NCBI GenBank assembly: GCA_963698995.1 | Contig: CAVOTD010000070.1 | Coordinates: 1-64,000, forward strand | From: AP-15 sp963698995 | GTDB taxonomy: Bacteria > Pseudomonadota > Alphaproteobacteria > ATCC43930 > CGMCC-115725 | Reading direction: 5' to 3' | Length of the DNA stretch: 64,000 nt | In this document: piece after piece, positions 40,614 to 49,732 of the stretch | How the letters are laid out: every line of letters begins with the position of its first letter | Numbering within the stretch: position 1 is the stretch's first letter | The notes under the pieces: generated by a model | Told to the model about the DNA's origin: nothing | What the model saw: only the letters and a program-made list of their open reading frames with translations | Database searches by the model: none | Translations under genes and position numbers: made by a program

Positions 40614-42638
40614 TCATGCCCACCCCTCGCGCTCGGCCGCGGTCAGCGGACGCTCCATCTTGGCGTACTCGCTACGGGCGGCGGCGAGCAGGTGATCCAT
40701 CCGCACCGGCTCGTCGGCGTCCGCGGCGATGAAAGCGGCGTTCATCGCGATGTTCCGGATATTGCCGCCGGCGATCCGCAACTGGGCGAGCTTGGCGTGA
40801 TCCAAACCCTGGGTGGGTGTCGCCGGCGGAAAGACCCGCTGCCAGATGGCCGTTCTCTGCGGTGCATCCGGGAACGGGAACTGCACGACAAAGCGCAAGC
40901 GGCGCAAAAAGGCCGGGTCGAGCGCCGAGCGCTGATTGGTCGTCAGAATGGCCAGGCCGCGATACGCTTCCATCCGCTGCAGCAGATAGCTGACCTCGAT
41001 GTTGGCATAGCGGTCGTGACTATCCTTGACCTCGCTGCGCTTGCCGAACAGGGCATCGGCTTCGTCGAACAACAGGATGGCGCCGCTCTCCTCGGCTGCG
41101 TCGAAGACCCGCCGCAGGTTCTTTTCGGTTTCCCCGATATACTTGCTGACGACCGATGAAAGATCGATTCGATAAAGGTCGAGGTGCAGCTCATTGGCGA
41201 GCACCTCCGCAGCCATCGTCTTGCCGGTCCCGCTCGGCCCGGCGAACAAGGCGCTGATGCCGAGTCCGCGCGAACTCTTGGCGGCGAAACCCCAGTGGTC
41301 GTAGACCGTGACGCGCCGCCGAAGCTGAACCGCAATCGCCCGAAGGATCTCGGCTTCGGCTTCCGGCAACACCAAATCTTCCCAGGTACTCGCGGCTTGG
41401 ACATGTTGCGCCAATACGTCGAGCCGTGCGCGCAGCCGCGCGCGGCACAGTTCCCACAGGGCTGAGAGTTTCTGCTCGGCGCCGAACGAGGCACCGGCGG
41501 ACACTTCGGCAGCGATCGAGCGGATGCTCGCCATGGTCATATTGAACTGCGCACAAACCGCGTCGATCGTTGCCGCTTTGCTATCGGCAATGCCGTTCGC
41601 TCCGCCGAGTTCCGCCCGCCAAGCCTCCCGCTGCTCGTGCCGCAGCGGATGGCCGACCTCAAAGGGGACCGAATGCCGTCTTGGAATCGGCCGGCGCTCG
41701 CTCTCGCACAACATTACCAGCCCGTCCAGCAGCTCGGCCAAGCGCCCAGCCGCCGGCAGCTGAGGGCGCGGCTCGATACCCGGTCCGGCGGCGTCGCCGC
41801 CGTCACATTCAATCAGCACGACGCCGATCTCGGCCAGCCGGACTTCGCGCTCGACCAGGCGCAGAAAGGCTTCCAGCTCATTAGCGCCGCTCGGGACGAG
41901 ATCCGCGGCGATGACCGCGATGTGCAATCCGAGGGCCTCCGCCACAAAGGCCGCAATCGGGCGGCAATCTGCTGGATCGCCACATAGCTGCACGACCGGG
42001 GCGTCTCGCGGGGAAGGCGCTGCCGACCAGATTGCGACGACGCGCGCCGCGACCGCGGCATGCGACGGCGCGAGATCTGGGCCAGCCGGTTCGAGGGGCC
42101 TGACCAAGGCGGCAATCCGCGGGTCGAGATGCGAGATGCCGACGAGATAATGCAACACGCGCTCGTCGATTCGCAACGCCGCCGTGGTCAAGGTTGAACC
42201 GATCGCCGGCTCGATCAGCCGCCATCGCCGCAGCGGTGCATTGGGAGCGAGGGCACTCCAATGGGCGTTGGGAAGGGCCGCCAAAGCAAGGCTAAAGGTC
42301 GGATAGGGGCAAGACGGGTCGCCTTGCACGGCCGCGCAGAGCGGTGCCAATTCCCCGTCGAGCTCGACACCGGCGCAGAGCAGCAAAATGTCGCGTTCGA
42401 AGGGCGATAGCAGGAATGTGCTGATCAGCCGGTCGAGCGCCGGCGCGTCGCCTGCGGCAGCCTGTTCTCCCTCAACGCAGTGCCGTATGGCGTGCGCGGA
42501 AGATGACCGAGGAGGGGTCGCGGCGGCGCCGGCTTTGCGCTCGGCGTGGCAGCGCAGAGTGTGCTTCAGTTCCGCAAGCGCTTGCACGAGATAGATTTGG
42601 TTCTCCGCCGACCAATCGTTTCGTGGTGACGCGACCAT
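40614..42638 (-). CDS. eCIS-associated AAA+ ATPase (Afp15/Pvc15-like)
   Basis: A 674-residue ATPase. A long N-terminal region of unknown fold (about 1-420) is followed by one AAA+ module: Walker A FAGPSGTGKTMAAEVLA, Walker B ILLFDEADALFGKRSEVKDSHD, sensor 1 LAILTTNQRSALDPAFLRR and arginine-finger context RRLRFVVQFP. ATPases of this type accompany the cap protein in almost all eCIS loci, where they are thought to assist assembly or cargo loading. The order cap-ATPase-cargo on one strand fits that. There are 18 bp between it and the upstream DUF4255 gene. Confidence 0.92.
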   Translation of the reverse strand: MVASPRNDWSAENQIYLVQALAELKHTLRCHAERKAGAAATPPRSSSAHAIRHCVEGEQAAAGDAPALDRLISTFLLSPFERDILLLCAGVELDGELAPLCAAVQGDPSCPYPTFSLALAALPNAHWSALAPNAPLRRWRLIEPAIGSTLTTAALRIDERVLHYLVGISHLDPRIAALVRPLEPAGPDLAPSHAAVAARVVAIWSAAPSPRDAPVVQLCGDPADCRPIAAFVAEALGLHIAVIAADLVPSGANELEAFLRLVEREVRLAEIGVVLIECDGGDAAGPGIEPRPQLPAAGRLAELLDGLVMLCESERRPIPRRHSVPFEVGHPLRHEQREAWRAELGGANGIADSKAATIDAVCAQFNMTMASIRSIAAEVSAGASFGAEQKLSALWELCRARLRARLDVLAQHVQAASTWEDLVLPEAEAEILRAIAVQLRRRVTVYDHWGFAAKSSRGLGISALFAGPSGTGKTMAAEVLANELHLDLYRIDLSSVVSKYIGETEKNLRRVFDAAEESGAILLFDEADALFGKRSEVKDSHDRYANIEVSYLLQRMEAYRGLAILTTNQRSALDPAFLRRLRFVVQFPFPDAPQRTAIWQRVFPPATPTQGLDHAKLAQLRIAGGNIRNIAMNAAFIAADADEPVRMDHLLAAARSEYAKMERPLTAAEREGWA

Positions 42639-42656
42639 CGCAGCCGGGCCTCGTCC

Positions 42657-43931
42657 TCAAACAGTGATGCTGGGCGCGACCGGCGCCCCGCTCGGGTCGA
42701 GATCGAGCGGGCTTTCGGCGCCGTCGATGCGGACACGCACGAGGTAATTCCCCGACGGCAGGCCCTGCAGTGCAAAAATCAGCGTATCGGTGGCGGTCTC
42801 GACGACCCCGGCATCGAACAGTCGAGCGGCCGTCGGTTGCGCCACCTGCAGCAGCTCGAGCAGCGCGCGCTGGCCTTTGGCAACGGTCGGGCTGACTTGC
42901 AGCATCAGGGCATTGCCCGGTGGCGAACCGACCCCGGTCTGCAGGCTGATCGCGTAGCCGGGCGGACTACCAGTTCTCTGAATCGTCGGATGGAGAACAA
43001 AGGTCGCCGGATCGGACTGAAAGCCCTGTGGGTGCGGTGCGGGAGGCGTGCCCAGCATCAGCGACTGGATTACCTGTACCGTCTGTACCCCCGCCGTCAG
43101 AAACGGCGGTAGCGCCACGATAATTTGCGTATCGCTGGCGACGATCGGGCTCTGCGCGATGCCGCCGATCAAGACTTGCGTTGATCCAATGGGAGGCGCC
43201 CCGCTGCCCGATTGGCTGAGCATAAGGTTGCGGCCGAGCAAAACGATCTCGCTGCCGGGGAGGATCAGTGAATTGCTCCCCTGGGCCGACAGGATCTGCG
43301 TGATCACCGGTTGACGGAACGGCAGGACGTAGAGGTTCGGCGCCAGCACCGGAAGCGGCGGCGGCGGGACTGGGTCATCGGTCTCGATCAGCACGACACT
43401 TCCGACATAGGCGGTCGACAACACATAATCGGTCTTGAGCAGGAAAGACCACAGCTTCGAGAGCTCCTCAAGCGAGAAGGCGACCGGCGTGAAGCGGACA
43501 AGCTCGGCTTGCTGATCGAGATCGGCGCCGTGCAGAAATGCCGTATTCTGTTGCACGCTGGCGATCATGCTGCGGGTCAGCGTCGGGTGCGCGTGCAGTT
43601 GACGAACCACGGCGCCCAACAGGCGCTGCTGCTCGAGGGTGGTGTCATCGCCGTAAAAGCTCAAGAGGTAGTAAAGATCGACCGCCGCCTGAGGTCGCTG
43701 CAACAACGTTCCGTCGGTTTTGCGGGTCGGCAGATCCGCGTTGCGCAGATAAGGGTTCGGCGCGATTTGATAAAGAAAGACGTTGACCCCTACCGTCGGC
43801 AGGCCGGCCTGCTGATCCGGCCGGGTGTTGGTGACATGCGGGCTCGACCCGAGATTGATGCCGGTCAACGCCGCTTGCAGCACCTGCACCAGGGTCTCGG
43901 TGACCGCAGCAATGGCAAGGGCGTTGCTCAT
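42657..43931 (-). CDS. DUF4255 tail-terminator/cap protein (Afp16/Pvc16-like)
   Basis: A 424-residue protein. The N-terminal ~190 residues match DUF4255: MSNALAIAAVTETLVQVL, PTVGVNVFLYQIAPNPYLRN, VDLYYLLSFYGDD and FTPVAFSLEELSKLWSFLLKT. The C-terminal ~230 residues add an IPT/Ig-like beta domain (SAQGSNSLILPGSEIVLLGRN) and two GSPPG inserts. DUF4255 proteins cap the distal end of the sheath and tube in eCIS particles. The longer open frame to 44144 is not conserved; the start at 43931 fits the family. Confidence 0.9.
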   Translation of the reverse strand: MSNALAIAAVTETLVQVLQAALTGINLGSSPHVTNTRPDQQAGLPTVGVNVFLYQIAPNPYLRNADLPTRKTDGTLLQRPQAAVDLYYLLSFYGDDTTLEQQRLLGAVVRQLHAHPTLTRSMIASVQQNTAFLHGADLDQQAELVRFTPVAFSLEELSKLWSFLLKTDYVLSTAYVGSVVLIETDDPVPPPPLPVLAPNLYVLPFRQPVITQILSAQGSNSLILPGSEIVLLGRNLMLSQSGSGAPPIGSTQVLIGGIAQSPIVASDTQIIVALPPFLTAGVQTVQVIQSLMLGTPPAPHPQGFQSDPATFVLHPTIQRTGSPPGYAISLQTGVGSPPGNALMLQVSPTVAKGQRALLELLQVAQPTAARLFDAGVVETATDTLIFALQGLPSGNYLVRVRIDGAESPLDLDPSGAPVAPSITV

Positions 43932-43977
43932 CGAAGTTCTCGCGATCTCGGTCGGCGGTGGTCCATCGGCCCGGCTT

Positions 43978-46900
43978 TCACGGCACGATGGAATTGAACG
44001 GGACCCAGGTGTTGCCGATCGTTGTCGTGGGGTCGGAGCGCGCCAGCGTACCGAGGTTGGTCGGCCCCAGCAGCGCATTGCCGACAACCGTGAACAGCGC
44101 CACGACAGTGAGTGAATTCGGTATGATGTCCAAGCTCGGCCCATTGGTCACGACCGCGCCCGGGACCGCCGGCTGTCTTAATTCGTTGAAGATCAAGTTT
44201 GCCGAGACTACCGACCGCTGCTGATTATCGGGAACCACGATCAGCGTCGTCGGCGCCAGCGCATTCTGGCTCCGCAGCCGATTGTTTGAGACGGCCAGCG
44301 ACGTCGTCGTATCGGCGTTGGGCGCAACTGCCCGGTTCGCCAAAACGACAAGCGACGAACTGCCTTGGCCGGACGGAGTGCCGCCTTGCGGCGGGCTCGA
44401 GGGCGGCGAGAGTTGGACCACCGGCAGTATCGTTTCTACTTGGTTGTTTGTGATGAACAGCGAGAAGGCACTCGGTGCGACAGCGGCCGGTCCGCCTATG
44501 CCAATAATCTCCCTAACTGGGTACAACAGAGCCGGAAGTAACCAGAATATCGGGTATTCCTGAAACGCGGTAATCGCGGCAAACACCTGACTGTACAAAG
44601 TACCCGATGGTCCCAAAGAATTGGTCAACTGTACCCAAAACCCGCCGCCACACTGCGCAACGTTGTTTTCTTCCAACCGCGCCGTGACCGCGTCGGCCCA
44701 GCTGAAGACCGCCCAGGTAAGGTTGTGAAACCGATTGTCTCGAAGCGTAGCATTACCTAATTGGCACGGCGCGCTCTGCTGGGACTGGGGGGATACATCT
44801 ACTGCTATTTCCGACAGGCATCCGACCGTCACCACCAGGGGCTGGCGGAAAACGCCGGGACCGGCGGGCACGAGGATGCCGACCGGAAGTTGGCTCAAGG
44901 CAAGCCGGGCGCTTTCTGCCGTCTCCGGAGATGCGCTGGCTGCGACGCCGGCGTGAAACATTCTTGCCAACTCGGCGGCATCGGAAGCGACATTGGGACC
45001 GGTCGCGACCGGCTCTGTTGATGCGGTGCCGCGCATCACCGCTCCATCAGCCGCTGCAGAGGCTCTTGCCGGCGCCGCTGACTCAGCTGCAAGTCCCGTC
45101 CTTTGCGTCGCCACGATCTTGGGGGTAAATGTCGGCGCGACGTCCGAGTCAAAATTGCAGCCCTGAACCGTCACCCCCGAGCAGTCGCCCTGCAGCAAGA
45201 TGCCGAGACCCAAAACGTCGACAGAGGGAGGCGAAAGCGAGGCTGAAAGGCGAAAGCCGCAGCGCTCTGCGGTGAAGTTTTGCGAATTGACGACACGGAC
45301 GGCAATCATCGCGGCGATGTCGGAGAGGACGCTGGCCGCCACGGCGGCTCCCATCCACTGAGCCCACAGAAGCTGCAACAGCGACGTGGCGGATTGCGAC
45401 AAGAATTGGCTCACCGCGACAACCGGCGGTTCGAAACTGATACCGCGCAATGTCACCCCAGCCGCCCCGCTCAGCATGACCAGGCCGTCGAAAAAAGCGG
45501 CGGGAGCGGCGTTCGGTGCCCCTTGGATAGTCACGCCGCCCGTGCAGGCTTCGATCGCCATGCCCGAATGGACCGCCGTCAAGCGAAGCGACTGGCCGAG
45601 CACATAGGTTCCTGGATTGAGGCAGACCCGCACGGCCTGCGCCAGCCCCGCCGCCCGGTCGATGATCGATTGCAGCGTATTGCTCTGGGTCAGGTCTTCG
45701 GGCGAGACGCTGACCGTGCAACAACCCGGCCTGCGTTTGGTCAAGGTCACGAGATTGTCGAATTGGCACCGGCAATCATGGACGACCGCCCTCCGCCAGT
45801 CGATCACGGCCAGCGGGCAGACCCATTGGCGTGGCCCGTCCGGTGGCTGCGGCGCGATCAATAAACGCTCCGGGTAGACCGCTTGCGGGGTGCTCGGGCG
45901 GACGGCGATCAGCCAGTAGATGCCCGCGGTCAGTGCTTCGTTTTGCGCGACCGAGATGGTTACCTGGACGCCGGTGGTGGTCTGGTTGGCGGGGTCGATC
46001 AGCTCCACCGTGCCGCCCGCCGCGCCGATCGGCAGTTGCGCCTGCCAGACCCGCACGAACAATGGGTTGGGGTCGCTGAGGTAGTCTTCCGGCAGCGGCG
46101 CGTTCAGCACGATGTAGTTCGTCGGGTCGCCCGGCTGGGCCGGACCGTAGGGGCTTGCCAGCGCTGCCAAGACGCCGGTCGATTCGGCGACACAGCGCAC
46201 GATCGTGCGCTGATGCAGCGGGTCGGTGGTGTCGGGGTCGATTTCGAGGACCGCGGCGGTGCGCAATATCTCGACCACCTGTCCGGTCCCAGGAATATGG
46301 AAAGCGTCAGGCGGGTCGCGCGTCAGCTGCAGCATCGTGCCGTTCGGCTTTACGGCGGCGACCCGGTAAAGGAAACTGGCATTATCGTATCCCCAGACCA
46401 GCACGCGGGGACCCGATGGGTTCGTCGGATCGCTGAGGCCGATCTGGACGCGAATCAGCTGGTTTTCGGCCCCGAGATAACCGCCCGTCGCGAGCGGGTC
46501 GCAGGGGTCGGTGACGGCTTGCCCTTGGACGAAACTGACCTTGAGTTCGGCCTGCGGCACGAGCGCCAATGATTGAGGATCGACGAGCTGGCCGCCGGCG
46601 CGCCAGCCGTTGACGGCCTGCTGCCAGGCCGCGGTGCAATCCGCGGTCGTGACCGGGAGCCGCTGAACGCGGCGCAGCAGCCGCAAGCGCTGTGTCGTAT
46701 CGACCCCGCCGAGCGCCGCGTCGAGCAGATCGGGGTCCTCGACGGCGCCGACCTCCTGCTCGGTGAGATGGAGATATACGAGCTCATTAGGCGCGAAGGG
46801 AAACCGCAGCGGGTCGGTCGGATTGATCCAGTCGGGCTGATCGAAATAGCTGTAGGTGATCGGATGGCCGGGCGGCCGCGCCGGAAAGACCGCGCGCTGG

Positions 46901-47181
46901 CCACCAACATACATTGTGCCGGGCGCGATCAGGAAGTCGAAGCCGTGAGCCGTCGGCGGCGATAGCGATGGCGGGCTCGCCACGGGCAGGCTGATCGCGA
47001 AGCCGTCATCCGGCGTGCCGCAAGGACCGATGACGTCCAGCGCATCGGCTTCGACACGGCCATCGATAATGTCTTGCAGAGCATTGAAATCACGGTCGAC
47101 GATGACGCGGCCCTGCTGCGACACGACACCGGTGTAAGCGTAGTCCCGATCGCTTGTTGATCTGCTCTTGTCACTCGACAT
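43978..47181 (-). CDS. Large DUF6519-like protein with right-handed beta-helix, probable eCIS surface or fibre-like component
   Basis: 1,067 residues. The N-terminus (YAYTGVVSQQGRVIVDRDFNA, read as two short motifs) is characteristic of the DUF6519 family found in eCIS loci. The central and C-terminal parts contain parallel-beta-helix-like rungs (VTIQGAPNAAPAAFFDGLVM, AERCGFRLSASL, LRDNRFHNLTWAVFSW, FITNNQVETILPV). This architecture suits an elongated fibre or host-contact protein, and it may replace the absent classical tail fibre. Two Cys-rich spots (CRCQFD, GCCTVS) are near 490-520. The start at 47181 follows AAAGGACCG. Confidence 0.8.
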   Translation of the reverse strand: MSSDKSRSTSDRDYAYTGVVSQQGRVIVDRDFNALQDIIDGRVEADALDVIGPCGTPDDGFAISLPVASPPSLSPPTAHGFDFLIAPGTMYVGGQRAVFPARPPGHPITYSYFDQPDWINPTDPLRFPFAPNELVYLHLTEQEVGAVEDPDLLDAALGGVDTTQRLRLLRRVQRLPVTTADCTAAWQQAVNGWRAGGQLVDPQSLALVPQAELKVSFVQGQAVTDPCDPLATGGYLGAENQLIRVQIGLSDPTNPSGPRVLVWGYDNASFLYRVAAVKPNGTMLQLTRDPPDAFHIPGTGQVVEILRTAAVLEIDPDTTDPLHQRTIVRCVAESTGVLAALASPYGPAQPGDPTNYIVLNAPLPEDYLSDPNPLFVRVWQAQLPIGAAGGTVELIDPANQTTTGVQVTISVAQNEALTAGIYWLIAVRPSTPQAVYPERLLIAPQPPDGPRQWVCPLAVIDWRRAVVHDCRCQFDNLVTLTKRRPGCCTVSVSPEDLTQSNTLQSIIDRAAGLAQAVRVCLNPGTYVLGQSLRLTAVHSGMAIEACTGGVTIQGAPNAAPAAFFDGLVMLSGAAGVTLRGISFEPPVVAVSQFLSQSATSLLQLLWAQWMGAAVAASVLSDIAAMIAVRVVNSQNFTAERCGFRLSASLSPPSVDVLGLGILLQGDCSGVTVQGCNFDSDVAPTFTPKIVATQRTGLAAESAAPARASAAADGAVMRGTASTEPVATGPNVASDAAELARMFHAGVAASASPETAESARLALSQLPVGILVPAGPGVFRQPLVVTVGCLSEIAVDVSPQSQQSAPCQLGNATLRDNRFHNLTWAVFSWADAVTARLEENNVAQCGGGFWVQLTNSLGPSGTLYSQVFAAITAFQEYPIFWLLPALLYPVREIIGIGGPAAVAPSAFSLFITNNQVETILPVVQLSPPSSPPQGGTPSGQGSSSLVVLANRAVAPNADTTTSLAVSNNRLRSQNALAPTTLIVVPDNQQRSVVSANLIFNELRQPAVPGAVVTNGPSLDIIPNSLTVVALFTVVGNALLGPTNLGTLARSDPTTTIGNTWVPFNSIVP

Positions 47182-47230
47182 GGATCGGTCCTTTGCTCCC
47201 CTATGCCCGGTCCGGCCGGGCATCATTTTG

Positions 47231-49732
47231 TCAGGTTACGTAAACCAGCACCGGCACCAGCCCGGCAGGCATGAACTCCTGATACTTGATCAGCAGTCCA
47301 CGCTCCTTGACCGGGTTCTTGTCGCGGGCGAAAGCTCCGATCTCCGACCCGTCTTCGGCGCCGGCGGAGATGGTGTTCTGGGGACTGGCCGAGGCATCGG
47401 ACTGCATCACGATGGCCGCATCCGCCAATGGCAATAATCGACCGTAGCCGGGCTGCCCGAATGCGATACTCGCGAAGAGCGGAGCCTGCTGGGGAACCCG
47501 TACGCTCTCGAACTTACGCGGCAGCACACTGCCATCGGCCCAGGCGGTAAATCGGACACAGCCATTTTGGGTGTCGTCGACCTGCGCCAGATCCTGAAGG
47601 ATGCATTCGCTCGCCTCCAGGCGATGCGCAATGACGCGGCCCAATATTGTGCAGCGACTGAGAACCACCGTGCCATCGGCCAAGGCCAGTGCCGCATCGG
47701 CGAGCTCGAGCGGAAAGGCGTCCTCCAGCAGCCGACGATTAAGCAGCGGCGTCGCGCCCAGCGCCGGTGATCGCTGCAGCAGCTGCTGGGTCGCAGCCGC
47801 AAGCGGCACGGTGGCAAATACTCCGGCATCGTAGATCGACGTCCCGGCGACGACGGCGTCGATCAGCGAAAGAAGCTCAGGCAGCAACCCTGTCGAGGGT
47901 GGTGAAGCCGAGCCGGGCGGCGACCCCGCGCTGCCCAAAAGCGCCGCAATCTGAGGCGCCAACGCCAATAGATCGATGGAAACCGGGTCTTCCGCGAGCT
48001 GCAGCCGCCGCTCGAACCGTGCGGGGTCCTTGACGTCGTCGGCGGTCAGCGCACCTTCGCCGCCCGTCGGGATCGCCTGCAGAATGCTGTTGGTGATCGT
48101 CAATGTCTCAACCGAACCGCCATTACGGGTGCGGACGGGTCCGAGGATGCAACGGTCGATGGTGAGGTTCTTCACCGTCCCCTCTACCCAGAGCCGGGTC
48201 GGCACCAGGGGGCGTCCATCGGCGGCGATGACGAAGCGCTCGGCCGGCGGCGACCCCAGATCCGATCCGCCAAGGGGGGCTTCGCCGCCGGGATCGAGGG
48301 TGCAGCAGCTCAACGTCACAGTGTCGAAATCACCGGTCAGCACGATGTCGCCGCCGCTGACGAACAGCCCGTCAAAACCGAGGCTGCTCGCCGACGCGCC
48401 ATTGATCCGCCACGGGGCGGGCGGAGCCAGGCGGATCAGCGGGCGCTGGCGATTGTCGGCGCGCAGGGTGAGCTGGCCCGCGACATCGAGGTCGGGCGCG
48501 CCGGCATAGGTCAATGAATCCGCGATGGTGACAGTGCCGCTCGCCGGCACGGCGCCGGGAACGATTAGCGCGTTGCCCCCTCCAGAGAGGCTGACATTCG
48601 GCGGCGGCGTCGCGATCGACAACACGGCCCCGCGACGGTCATAGGGACCGGCGCCGATGTCGGATGAAAATCCGTAGTGGTAGGTCGCCACCAGATCTGT
48701 TTCGCTGGCCGGCGGCGAGATCAAATGCTCGAAACGCCCGCGCTCGGGGCGCAAACGCAGCTGATCGACAGATAAAAGTTCGATACCAAACGGCTGGGGC
48801 AAGGATGTGTTGACGGCCAACGCATCGGGATAGAGATTGACCCCGCCGGTATTCAGCGATCCCGTCAAAGCGGCATCGAGAAGAATCTGGCTGATCGGGG
48901 TGGGCAACTGCGCTTCGACCGGCGAGACCCAGACGCTGCCAAAGGCCGCGCTGCTCCGGCCGGCGGCGAACAGCGGAACGTCGCGTCCGGTCGGGTCGAA
49001 AGTGTACCAGCCGGGGCAGCCCAGGACGGGCACCGGCGTCACCGGCCCCACGCCGTAACTCTTGAGCCGCCACAAGAAGACACCGAGCCGCGGGATATTG
49101 TGCCACCCCAGGCGCCCGCGGCCAGCCCGCATGTCGGCAGTGTGGAAGAACTCGTCGAAGGCCGAATGCGCCTTCGAGGCGCCATAGACATTGCGCAGAT
49201 CGGCAAATCCGCCAATGCCGGTGCGGGTCACGCTGCCGACCAGACCCTCGGCTCGCTGCAGCTGCGCGATATCGCCCGCCGCGTATTGACTAAGCCCGAT
49301 CGCCGGATCCAAGCCATGCCGGGTACGACCCATTCGGCGGAAGAATTCGACGACCTTGGCGTCCCAACCGGTAATGTTGGCGGCGATCTCCTCGAGGACG
49401 GCAAGGGTGCCCTTGCGGCGCCGATAATAGATCGTCTTGGCGACGTCGAGGCGCTGCCCGCGCGCATCGAGGCCCGCCACCAGATTGGTGTCGAGCAGGT
49501 CGCCGATATAGGGAATGACCCAGTCGTCGCAGGTTTCGATCGACTGGTCTTCCCAGAGACGGTCGATGCTGCGGCGCACAATCGCCGCCTGGGCGCCAAT
49601 CCGGTTGACGATTTCGCGCAACGGTCCGTTGGCGCCGAACTGGTCGGTGTCTTCGGCGCGATACACTGCCGGCAGCAGGTTCCACAGCTTGTCGGCGTAG
49701 TAGACTTCATAATGGTCCGGCACGTTGCTCAT
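47231..49732 (-). CDS. Tail-protein-I-like baseplate protein with beta-helix extension
   Basis: An 833-residue protein. The first ~150 residues match the phage tail protein I/TIGR02242 type: LWNLLPAVYRAED, GPLREIVNRIGAQAAIV, WEDQSIETCDDWVIPYIGDL and YYRRRKGTLAVLEEIAANI. In P2-like tails this protein links baseplate and fibres. Residues from ~390 on are beta-helix-like (IVLTGDFDTVTLSCC, NLTIDRCILGPV, TLTITNSILQAI, VVLSRCTILGRVI). It overlaps the upstream baseplate gene by 4 bp (ATGA) and is 49 bp ahead of the DUF6519 gene. Confidence 0.85.
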   Translation of the reverse strand: MSNVPDHYEVYYADKLWNLLPAVYRAEDTDQFGANGPLREIVNRIGAQAAIVRRSIDRLWEDQSIETCDDWVIPYIGDLLDTNLVAGLDARGQRLDVAKTIYYRRRKGTLAVLEEIAANITGWDAKVVEFFRRMGRTRHGLDPAIGLSQYAAGDIAQLQRAEGLVGSVTRTGIGGFADLRNVYGASKAHSAFDEFFHTADMRAGRGRLGWHNIPRLGVFLWRLKSYGVGPVTPVPVLGCPGWYTFDPTGRDVPLFAAGRSSAAFGSVWVSPVEAQLPTPISQILLDAALTGSLNTGGVNLYPDALAVNTSLPQPFGIELLSVDQLRLRPERGRFEHLISPPASETDLVATYHYGFSSDIGAGPYDRRGAVLSIATPPPNVSLSGGGNALIVPGAVPASGTVTIADSLTYAGAPDLDVAGQLTLRADNRQRPLIRLAPPAPWRINGASASSLGFDGLFVSGGDIVLTGDFDTVTLSCCTLDPGGEAPLGGSDLGSPPAERFVIAADGRPLVPTRLWVEGTVKNLTIDRCILGPVRTRNGGSVETLTITNSILQAIPTGGEGALTADDVKDPARFERRLQLAEDPVSIDLLALAPQIAALLGSAGSPPGSASPPSTGLLPELLSLIDAVVAGTSIYDAGVFATVPLAAATQQLLQRSPALGATPLLNRRLLEDAFPLELADAALALADGTVVLSRCTILGRVIAHRLEASECILQDLAQVDDTQNGCVRFTAWADGSVLPRKFESVRVPQQAPLFASIAFGQPGYGRLLPLADAAIVMQSDASASPQNTISAGAEDGSEIGAFARDKNPVKERGLLIKYQEFMPAGLVPVLVYVT

